Assembly: GCA_033794685.1 (NCBI GenBank)
Contig: JARAYZ010000004.1
Length of the DNA: 64,000 bases
DNA from: Lentzea sp033794685
Lineage (GTDB): Bacteria; Actinomycetota; Actinomycetes; Mycobacteriales; Pseudonocardiaceae
Reading direction: 5' to 3' (one strand)
This document shows positions 47,972 to 55,380 of this stretch, piece after piece (position 1 is the stretch's first letter; each line of letters starts with the position of its first letter). The translations under genes and the position numbers were made by a program. Below the pieces are notes generated by a model, which worked only from the letters and a program-made list of their open reading frames with translations, was not told the DNA's origin and ran no database searches.

Positions 47972-49690
47972 ATGAGAACTATTCGCGTCTTGGCTCCCCT
48001 GCTCCTGGCCGCGAGTCTCGTGGCGCCCGCACAGGCACAAGCGGAAGAGGCGGCCTGGACAGGCCCCCTCAGCACCCGAGGCCGGTGGATCGTCGACGCC
48101 CACGGCGACCGCTTCAAGCTCAAGTCCGGCAACTGGCACGGTGCGAGCGGCACCTACACCGGGTCCGGCGACATCAACGACCCCGCCAACCACCACTCCG
48201 GCGAGAAGGCCGACCAGGTCCCGCTCGGGCTCGACCGGGCGACCATGGCCACGATCATCGGTGGTTTCAAGGAGATCGGCGTCAACAGCATCAGGCTGCC
48301 GTTCTCCAACCAGATGATCAGGGACACCAACCCCGTCAACGGCCTGAAGGACGCGCAGCTCAACGGAAAGCGCCCGCTCGAGGTCTACGACGCCGTCGTG
48401 GCCGAGCTGACGCGCAACAACCTCGCGGTCATCCTCAACAACCACACCACGACCTCGCGGTGGTGCTGCGGCGTCGACGGCAACGAGCGCTGGAACACCA
48501 GCCAGAGCACCGACCAGTGGATCGGCGACTGGGCGTTCATGGCCGACCGCTACAAAGCGAACAAGCGCGTGGTCGGCGCGGACCTCTACAACGAGGTGCG
48601 CCGCAACGTCTGGGACGACCCGAACTGGGGCTGGGGCAACGACCACGACTGGCACAAGGCCTCGCAGCAGGCCGCGGACCGCCTCCAGCAGACCTCACCC
48701 GACCTGCTCGTCATCGTCGAGGGCATCAACTGGACCGGCATCCCCGTCGACGGTTTCGCGCACGGGCGGCCGACGCTGGAGCCCGCGCGGTTCCTCAGCC
48801 ACACGCTCGCCAACCCCGCCAAGCTCGTCTACTCCGCGCACTTCTACGGCTACACGGGCCCGAACCACAGTGGGGCGACGGGAATCGGGGAGACGACCGA
48901 CCCGCGTTACCAGGACCTCTCGCCGCAGGACCACATCAACGTCCTGCAGCGCCAGGCGTTCTTCATCACCGAGGCGCAGAAGCACTTCACCGCGCCGCTG
49001 TGGATCAGCGAGTTCGGCGTCGGCGGCCGCGGCGAGAACAACCCCAAGGCACGCGACTGGTTCGAGCGGTTCGTGAACCAGCTGGTCGCGAACGACACCG
49101 ACTTCGCCTACTGGCCGCTGGTCGGCTTCCACACCAACCGGGGTGGCAACGGATGGGCGTTGCTGCACTGGGACGCCGCCGGGAACCGCATGGGCGTCAA
49201 CGACGGCGACGACTGGCGGGCCGGCGCGTGGAACCGTCTCGTGAACGCGCCGAGCCGCACCGGGCAGATCCCCAACGAGACCCGGTGGAACCAGCTGCTC
49301 AAGGAATCCTGCCCGCAGAACGAGAAACTCGTCGGCATCAGCCACACCGGCAACCGCGGGCTGTGCGTCAGCGGTCCACAGTGGAGCAACACGAGCAGGG
49401 TCACCAACGAGCAGCACGTGACCAACGACTGGGCGTCGGGCTACACGAAGCTCCAGTGCCCGAACGGAAACGCCGCGGTCGGCTACGCGAACTTCACACT
49501 GGTCTGCGCTCCGGTCGCGCAAGGGTCGTCCACCCGCGTCCTCTGGTTCGACCGGGGTGACAACCGACCGGACCAGGGCGGCGACTGGGCCAACGGGCAC
49601 TACAAGGGACAGTGCGCGCAGGACGAGCACATCGCGGGTGTCGCCTACAACTGGCGCAGGACGCCGGACGCGTTGCTCTGCCGGAAGTGA
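47972..49690 (+). CDS. Secreted glycoside hydrolase family 5 with C-terminal Cys-rich domain
   Basis: 572 residues. Signal peptide about 1-24 (APLLLAASLVAPAQAQA). The GH5 domain (about 30-420) has acid/base Glu208 in ADLYNEVRR and nucleophile Glu347 in LWISEFGVGG, with VNSIRLPFSN and VYSAHFYGYTG also typical. The last 140 residues have six cysteines in a repeated pattern (KLVGISHTGNRGLC, AAVGYANFTLVC, HIAGVAYNWRRTPDALLC), probably three blades of a carbohydrate- or wall-binding domain. Likely a beta-glucanase or related endoglycosidase; the substrate is unproven. The 3' end overlaps the convergent NAT gene by 46 bases. Confidence 0.85.
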   Translation: MRTIRVLAPLLLAASLVAPAQAQAEEAAWTGPLSTRGRWIVDAHGDRFKLKSGNWHGASGTYTGSGDINDPANHHSGEKADQVPLGLDRATMATIIGGFKEIGVNSIRLPFSNQMIRDTNPVNGLKDAQLNGKRPLEVYDAVVAELTRNNLAVILNNHTTTSRWCCGVDGNERWNTSQSTDQWIGDWAFMADRYKANKRVVGADLYNEVRRNVWDDPNWGWGNDHDWHKASQQAADRLQQTSPDLLVIVEGINWTGIPVDGFAHGRPTLEPARFLSHTLANPAKLVYSAHFYGYTGPNHSGATGIGETTDPRYQDLSPQDHINVLQRQAFFITEAQKHFTAPLWISEFGVGGRGENNPKARDWFERFVNQLVANDTDFAYWPLVGFHTNRGGNGWALLHWDAAGNRMGVNDGDDWRAGAWNRLVNAPSRTGQIPNETRWNQLLKESCPQNEKLVGISHTGNRGLCVSGPQWSNTSRVTNEQHVTNDWASGYTKLQCPNGNAAVGYANFTLVCAPVAQGSSTRVLWFDRGDNRPDQGGDWANGHYKGQCAQDEHIAGVAYNWRRTPDALLCRK

Positions 49691-50394
49691 CTCTGTTCAA
49701 ATCTCATGGCGAAGTGCTCCAGGAAAGCGGCCGCGGGATCCTCGACGTCGAACGAGGTCTTGCGGCCGTTCTCCGTCCGCACGATCTTCTTGTCCGTCAC
49801 GGTGATCCGCCCGGTGGGCAACGCGAGCGACGCCATCGGCCCGGCGCGGAAGTGCGCCTCCGGCGCGGTCTGGTGCCACCAGCAGGTCGGCACGAACTCG
49901 GCGAGCTCACGCGGGCGGCGATCCAGGCGGTAGCAGGGCTTGCCGTCCATCAGCACCTCCACGTCCTCGCCGACGTCGACGAGCCGGAAGACGCCGAACG
50001 GGTCGTGCTGGTCCTCGCGTGAGCGCCAGTCGAGCGGGCGCAGCGTGAACGAGCCGAACCCGACGTCGGCGAGCCAGGTACCGTCCACGAGCAGCGCCAG
50101 GTGGTCGAGCGGCGGGCCGAGCCGTTGTTCCTCACCGATGGTCCGCGCGGCGAGCAGGTCGACGTGATGTCCCAAGTGCCGCAACAACTCCGCGAACATC
50201 CCGTTGAGCTCGTAGCAGAACCCGCCGCGCCGCTGCACCACGATCTTGTCGTGCAGCCACGGGACCTCCAGCACGATCCGGATGTCCATGTGGGTGTGGA
50301 GGTTCTCGAACGGGACGCTCAGCAGATGCCGTTCGTGCAGCTCCACCAACGAAGACGTGCGCGAGGCGCCGATGCGCTGTAGGTAGTCGTCCAC
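49645..50394 (-). CDS. Arylamine N-acetyltransferase
   Basis: 249 residues. The catalytic triad is Cys60 in RRGGFCYELNG, His98 in PLDHLALLV and Asp110 in WLADVGFGS. VPFENLHTHMD at the start is also typical. It transfers acetyl from acetyl-CoA to arylamines or related acceptors; in actinomycetes some homologues close amide bonds in natural products, but no such cluster is seen here. Confidence 0.92.
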   Translation of the reverse strand: MDDYLQRIGASRTSSLVELHERHLLSVPFENLHTHMDIRIVLEVPWLHDKIVVQRRGGFCYELNGMFAELLRHLGHHVDLLAARTIGEEQRLGPPLDHLALLVDGTWLADVGFGSFTLRPLDWRSREDQHDPFGVFRLVDVGEDVEVLMDGKPCYRLDRRPRELAEFVPTCWWHQTAPEAHFRAGPMASLALPTGRITVTDKKIVRTENGRKTSFDVEDPAAAFLEHFAMRFEQSHFRQSNASGVLRQL

Positions 50395-50411
50395 CGTGCC
50401 ACGATAGCCAC

Positions 50412-51221
50412 ATGGGCGAGGTCAGGATCGGCACTTCGGGATGGGTCTACCCGCCCTGGCGCGGCGTGTTCTACCCCAAGGGCGTCACGCAGAAGCGCGA
50501 ACTGGCCTACCTGAGCGAGCAACTCGGTTCGGTGGAGATCAACGGCTCGTTCTACTCGCTGCAACGCCCGTCGAGCTACCAGAGGTGGGCCGCGGAGACG
50601 CCGGACGACTTCGTGTTCTCCGTCAAGGGCAGCCGTTTCATCACCCATATGAAGCGTCTCAAGGACGGCAACGAACTCCTCGCGAACTACCTCGCGTCCG
50701 GCGTTCTCGCCCTGGGCCCGAAACTCGGCCCGATCCTCTGGCAACTCCCGCCCACGCTGAAGTTCGACGCGGACCTGCTCACCGGCTTCTTCGAGGGCCT
50801 CCCCCGCACCACGACCGAGGCCGCCGAGATCGCGAAACGCCACGACCACCGCGTCGACCCGGCGCACACCACCACGGACGCCGAACGGCCGATGCGCTAC
50901 GCCCTCGAAGTGCGTCACGACAGCTACAACACGCCGGAGTTCGTCGATCTCCTGAAGCGCCACGACATCGCGCTGGTGGTCGCGGACGCGGCCGGCAAGT
51001 ACCCGCTGATCGAGGAGGTGACGAGCGACTTCGTCTACGTCCGGCTGCACGGCCACGACGAGCTCTACGTGAGCGGCTACACCGACGAGGGCCTCGACGC
51101 GTGGGCGGAGAAAGTCAGGGTGTGGCGGAAGCGGGGCGACGTGTTCGTCTACTTCGACAACGACGCGAAGGCCTACGCCCCGCGCGACGCGAGAGCGCTC
51201 CAAGATCGTCTGGCCGATTGA
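50412..51221 (+). CDS. DUF72 family protein
   Basis: 269 residues. MGEVRIGTSGWVYPPWRGVF at the start, YLSEQLGSVEINGSFYSLQR and DFVYVRLHGHDELY near the end match DUF72 (YecE-like TIM barrels) of unknown function. Divergent from the arylamine N-acetyltransferase with 17 bases between, so the two promoters overlap or lie inside the genes. Confidence 0.9.
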   Translation: MGEVRIGTSGWVYPPWRGVFYPKGVTQKRELAYLSEQLGSVEINGSFYSLQRPSSYQRWAAETPDDFVFSVKGSRFITHMKRLKDGNELLANYLASGVLALGPKLGPILWQLPPTLKFDADLLTGFFEGLPRTTTEAAEIAKRHDHRVDPAHTTTDAERPMRYALEVRHDSYNTPEFVDLLKRHDIALVVADAAGKYPLIEEVTSDFVYVRLHGHDELYVSGYTDEGLDAWAEKVRVWRKRGDVFVYFDNDAKAYAPRDARALQDRLAD

Positions 51222-51261
51222 GCCGAACGGACGCACACTCGTCTCCGACGGAGGTGCGCCC

Positions 51262-51618
51262 ATGTCGACGAAGAGCCTCATCACCGCCCTGGTGATCACT
51301 GCGGGCGCGGTCGCCTCCAGTGGGATCGCTGTAGCGCAGAGTGACAAGACCTGCGACAAGGGCGAGTTCTGCGTCTGGTCGGGACCGGACTACACGGGGA
51401 CCGTCCAGCGCCTCGACGTGGAATCGGCGAACCCCGGCGAGTGCATCACGCTCACGGTGACCGGCAAGTCCTTCGTGAACCGCCTGAGCAGGGACGCGAC
51501 CGTCTACCAGCGCGAGAACTGCTCGACCGAGGCCGAGTTCACCACCTACCCGAAGCACGGCACCTACGTGCCGGACGCCTACTTCGTGATCAGGGGCCTG
51601 CAGGTGTGGGGTCCCTAA
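51262..51618 (+). CDS. Secreted peptidase inhibitor family I36-like protein
   Basis: 118 residues. Signal peptide about 1-26 (ITALVITAGAVASSGIAVAQ). The mature part with CDKGEFCVWSGPDYTGTVQR, then CITLT and NRLSRDATVYQRENCS, resembles the I36/SMI-like beta-gamma-crystallin-type inhibitors of actinomycetes; four cysteines could form two disulfides. Such proteins inhibit extracellular proteases, but it may also be a simple secreted crystallin-like protein. Confidence 0.78.
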   Translation: MSTKSLITALVITAGAVASSGIAVAQSDKTCDKGEFCVWSGPDYTGTVQRLDVESANPGECITLTVTGKSFVNRLSRDATVYQRENCSTEAEFTTYPKHGTYVPDAYFVIRGLQVWGP

Positions 51619-51664
51619 CGACCGCGACCGACTTTAGTCACCCTATGTAACACCACTCGATCGT

Positions 51665-51676
51665 GTGAGTACTCAC
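51665..51676. promoter_or_regulatory. Palindrome upstream of the SMC-like operon
   Basis: GTGAGTACTCAC is a perfect 12-bp palindrome 17 bases before the first start codon of the operon. It is followed by CAGTAGG, giving ACTCACCAGTA as found upstream of fadA. Plausible operator. Confidence 0.4.
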
Positions 51677-51692
51677 CAGTAGGTCCCCTTTC

Positions 51693-54152
51693 GTGCCTAA
51701 GTTGCCGCCCTATCGAGTGGTGGCAGCTGGAGGAAATGTGACCGTGGCGGGTGAAGCCGGGTTACTCGAACTGATGGCCGGGCGGCTGGCCAAAGACGAT
51801 CTCACCCCACGTGCGGCAGAACTGGTGCTGGCGGCGTGCCGGGGCGACGCGGCGCTGGAGCGCACGCTCGCCGGCGCGCCCTCCCCGGACGAGGCCCCGC
51901 GAGAACGCTCGGACGGCCCCGGCCAGGGGATCTTCGTGTCGGAGATCCGGGTGCGCGGATTCCGCGGCATCGGCCCGCAGGCACGCCTGCCGCTGGCACC
52001 GGGTCCGGGACTGACCGTCGTCACCGGCCGCAACGGCTCGGGCAAGTCGAGTTTCGCCGAGGCCGCCGAACTGGCGCTGACCGGCTACAACGCGCGCTGG
52101 ACCCGAGCACGGCACGACGTGTGGAAGCAGGGCTGGCGCAACCTGCACCAGAGCGACACCGCCGTCGAACTGGACCTCGTCCAGGCCTGCCAGGCGGACC
52201 GGACGACGATCCGAAGACAGTGGGCGTCGCAGGACGACCTGGCGCGGGGCGAGTGGACCCAGGACGACCAGCCGTTCGACGCCGCCAGGTGGCACGAGGC
52301 GCTGGAGACCTTCCGGCCGTTCCTGCCCTACAGCGAACTGGGGACCGTCCTCGACGCCCAGCCCGAGGACCTCTACGAGGCGATGCACCGCCTCCTGGGC
52401 CTGGAAGCGATCACCGAGGCGCAGCAGGCGCTCGCCGAGCACCGCAAACGCCTCGCCGAGATCGTCGCCCGCCCCCACGACCGGCGGGAACGCGTGCGAG
52501 CGGAGTTGCTGGCGTCGCAGGACGAACGGGCCCGCCGGGCCGCCGCGCTGCTCGGCAGCGACCACCCCGACCTCGACGCGATCGCGGACCTCGCGCTCGG
52601 CGCCGAGGTCGGCAGCGGCACGAACCTGCTGCACCAGATCGTGGACGTGGCGCTGCCGCCCGACGAGGAGGTCGACCGCGTCCGCGAGACGCTCGACCTC
52701 GCGCTCGGCGCCGTCACCGTGGTGGCGACGGCCAACGCGCAGGACTCGTTGCGGTGCAGCGAGATCCTGCGCCTCGCGATCCAGTTGCAGGAGTCGGCCA
52801 AGGACTCGCACCGGGACCAGACGTGCCCGGTGTGCGACCTCGGCCGGCTCGACGGGATGTGGCTCGGCAAGGCCAAGGAACGCGCCGAGCACCTCGCCAG
52901 GGCCGCCGCCGAACTGCACGAGGCCGCCGATCGCCTGGACCTGGCCGTCGCGGCCACGCGGGCGTTGTGCGTGCCGGTGCCCGAGGTGCTGACCGAGGCG
53001 CAGGGCGTGCTCGACACGACGACCGCGTTGCAGGCCTGGCAGGCGTGGGAGGACTGCGTCTCGATCGACGACCCAGTGCGTCTCCGACAGGATGTATTCG
53101 ACCGGTATACAGGTCTCGTACAGGCTGTCGACCAGCTGAAATCGGTTGCCCGCGAGCAGATCGAGCGGCGCGACCTGGTGTGGCGGCCGATGGCCATCGC
53201 GTTGTTCGAGTGGCACTCCCAGGCGCAGCAAGCGATTGCGGACGCCGAGGTGCTGGCCGACGTGACGGAGGCGGAGAACTGGATCCGCAAGACCGCGGCC
53301 ACGCTGCGGTCCGAGCGGATCGCGCCGTTCGCGAAGGAGTCGCAGCGGATCTGGCAACGGCTGCGCCAGCAGAGCAACGTCGACCTGGGCGCGGTGCGGC
53401 TCGGCGGCGCCCGCAACGTCGAGCTGGACGTGTCGGTCGACGGCGTCTCGAACTCGGCGCTCGCGGTGATGAGCCAGGGCGAGCTGCACTCGCTGGGGCT
53501 CGCGCTGTTCCTGCCGCGCGCGATGGTGGACGAGAGCCCGTTCCGGTTCGTGGTGATCGACGACCCGGTGCAGGCGATGGACCCGTCCAAGGTGGACGGG
53601 CTCGCGCAGGTGCTCGCCGACGTCGGGCTGACCCGCCAGGTCGTGGTGTTCACGCACGACGAACGGCTGGTGGAGGCGCTGCGGCGGTTGCGGCTCTCGG
53701 CGACGGTCTGGGAGGTCTGCCGCGGCGAGGAGTCCGTCGTGCAGGTGCGGCTGGCCGACGACCCGGTCGGCCGGTGCCTGGGCGACGCCCGCGCGATGCG
53801 GATCGACGAGGACCTGCCGGAAGCGTTGCGGGCGGAGCTCGTCGCGTCGTGCTGCCGGGCGGCCCTGGAAGCGGCGTCGCACGCGCGGTTCCGCCGGGAA
53901 CGGCTCGGCCGCGGAGTACCGCACGCCGAGGTGGAGCGCGTGCTCGAATGCGCGCTGACGACCAGGCAGAAGCTCGCGCTGGCCGTCCTCGACGACCTGG
54001 CGGAGCCCTCGAAGTTGTTGCCACACCTGGAGGAGGTCGTCGGATCGTGGGCGGTGGACTTGTTGCTGGCATGCCGGGTCGGCGGCGAGAGCGGAGATTT
54101 GGACGTGCTGATCCGCGACACCGAGCTGCTCGCGGGATGGCTGCAGCGATGA
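51693..54152 (+). CDS. SMC/RecF-like ABC ATPase with CPVC motif
   Basis: 819 residues from the GTG at 51693; GTG at 51744, with GGAGGA ten bases upstream, may be the true start. Walker A is GRNGSGKSS (112-120); a TCPVCDLG motif near 378 recalls the zinc hook of Rad50. The signature MSQGELHSLGLALFL is near 592, Walker B FRFVVIDDPVQAMD near 616 and the switch His in VVFTHDERL near 653. Likely a DNA-end or DNA-structure ATPase. First of four genes with start-stop overlaps or short gaps: small protein, phosphoesterase and second ATPase follow. A role in repair or defence is inferred. Confidence 0.85.
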   Translation: MPKLPPYRVVAAGGNVTVAGEAGLLELMAGRLAKDDLTPRAAELVLAACRGDAALERTLAGAPSPDEAPRERSDGPGQGIFVSEIRVRGFRGIGPQARLPLAPGPGLTVVTGRNGSGKSSFAEAAELALTGYNARWTRARHDVWKQGWRNLHQSDTAVELDLVQACQADRTTIRRQWASQDDLARGEWTQDDQPFDAARWHEALETFRPFLPYSELGTVLDAQPEDLYEAMHRLLGLEAITEAQQALAEHRKRLAEIVARPHDRRERVRAELLASQDERARRAAALLGSDHPDLDAIADLALGAEVGSGTNLLHQIVDVALPPDEEVDRVRETLDLALGAVTVVATANAQDSLRCSEILRLAIQLQESAKDSHRDQTCPVCDLGRLDGMWLGKAKERAEHLARAAAELHEAADRLDLAVAATRALCVPVPEVLTEAQGVLDTTTALQAWQAWEDCVSIDDPVRLRQDVFDRYTGLVQAVDQLKSVAREQIERRDLVWRPMAIALFEWHSQAQQAIADAEVLADVTEAENWIRKTAATLRSERIAPFAKESQRIWQRLRQQSNVDLGAVRLGGARNVELDVSVDGVSNSALAVMSQGELHSLGLALFLPRAMVDESPFRFVVIDDPVQAMDPSKVDGLAQVLADVGLTRQVVVFTHDERLVEALRRLRLSATVWEVCRGEESVVQVRLADDPVGRCLGDARAMRIDEDLPEALRAELVASCCRAALEAASHARFRRERLGRGVPHAEVERVLECALTTRQKLALAVLDDLAEPSKLLPHLEEVVGSWAVDLLLACRVGGESGDLDVLIRDTELLAGWLQR

Positions 54153-54535
54153 GCCTCCCCTCCGACGTCCAGGACCGGCTGACCTGCGTGGCGAACCTGC
54201 TGGCGCGCCCCGATCAGCTCGACGGCGTGCGGATCCGCTGCTGTGCCGAGCTGTTGCGCACCGCGGTGGAACGGTCGGTGGCCCGCGCCTGCGGAGCCGA
54301 CAACACCGACCAGCCCGTGCACGCGTTGCTGCTCAGCCTCCCGTCGCACGTGGACGCCGACGTCGCGCACGACGCCTCCCAGCTGTGGCACGCGTTGAGC
54401 CGCGCGATCCGGCACCACGGCTACGAGCTCACCCCGACCGTCGCGGAGCTGACCGGCTGGCACGCCGACACCGCCTTGGTCGCGGCGACTCTCAGGCCGA
54501 CCCTGACCCTGTCCGGCAACATCGACCTCACCTGA
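54149..54535 (+). CDS. Small protein of the SMC-like operon
   Basis: 128 residues, ATG overlapping the previous stop (ATGA). Helical and soluble: RLTCVANLLARPDQLDGVRI, RCCAELLRTAVERSVARACG and ALSRAIRHHGYELTPTVAEL. Unknown family. Its place between an ATPase and a phosphoesterase suggests a complex subunit. Confidence 0.75.
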   Translation: MSLPSDVQDRLTCVANLLARPDQLDGVRIRCCAELLRTAVERSVARACGADNTDQPVHALLLSLPSHVDADVAHDASQLWHALSRAIRHHGYELTPTVAELTGWHADTALVAATLRPTLTLSGNIDLT

Positions 54536-54543
54536 GGGCATTG

Positions 54544-55380
54544 GTGAAACTGCTGCTGTTCGCGGACCTGCACCTGGACACGCGCTTCTCCAGCGCGGGC
54601 CCGGAGCGGCGTCAAGCGTTGCGTGACACGCTGGGCCACATCGTGGACCTCGCGCAGGAATCCGAAGTCGACGCGATGTTGTGCGCCGGCGACCTGTACG
54701 AGCACGATCGCTGCTCCCCTTCCACCGCCGAGTTCCTGCGGTCGTCGTTCGACTGCCCGGTGCCGGTGTTCCTGGCTCCGGGCAACGACGACTGGTACGG
54801 GCCGCAGTCGGTCTACCAGCAGGTGGACTGGACACCGAACGTGCACGTGTTCTCGTCGGGGTCGATGACACCCGTGGAACTCGCCGACGGCATCACGCTG
54901 TGGGGTGCCGCGAACGTCGGCCCCGGTCCGGCGCGGGACGTCCTGGACGGGTTCGCGGTGAACCGGGGTGGCGTGAACCTGGCCCTGTGTCACGGTTCCA
55001 CGCCCGGCGACGTCGCGATCACCGGGCTGGACCACGCGTTCCTCGGGCACGTGCACACGCCGGAGCACGCGACGGACTACACGTTCCCGGGCAACCCGGA
55101 TCCGTTGACGCCGGGCGAGACCGGTGAGCGCGGGGCCGTGCTGTGCACGGTGAACGAGGACGGTTCGGTGTCGCGCGAGGTGTTCGACGTGTCGGCGTCG
55201 CGGTCGCTCGGCTGGATGGACTCCGAGAAGACGTTCCCGTTGCTGGACTTCGACACCGTCGCCGCGGAACGGACCGTGCGCGGTCAGTTCGTTCGTGACG
55301 TGCTCGCTGATCCGTCTTTGGACATGGCGCTGCGTGGCCGCGTGTTGTCGGCCGGCCTGCGGGCGTTGGAGGAACGATGA
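54544..55380 (+). CDS. SbcD/Mre11/YhaO-like metallophosphoesterase
   Basis: 278 residues from the GTG at 54544. Calcineurin-like metal motifs are in order: LLFADLHLD, CAGDLYEHD, APGNDDW (the usual GNHD with Asp in place of His), LALCHGST and FLGHVHTPEH. Such proteins are nuclease subunits that work with a Rad50-like ATPase, here the downstream gene whose ATG overlaps its stop (ATGA, 55377-55380). Confidence 0.85.
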   Translation: MKLLLFADLHLDTRFSSAGPERRQALRDTLGHIVDLAQESEVDAMLCAGDLYEHDRCSPSTAEFLRSSFDCPVPVFLAPGNDDWYGPQSVYQQVDWTPNVHVFSSGSMTPVELADGITLWGAANVGPGPARDVLDGFAVNRGGVNLALCHGSTPGDVAITGLDHAFLGHVHTPEHATDYTFPGNPDPLTPGETGERGAVLCTVNEDGSVSREVFDVSASRSLGWMDSEKTFPLLDFDTVAAERTVRGQFVRDVLADPSLDMALRGRVLSAGLRALEER

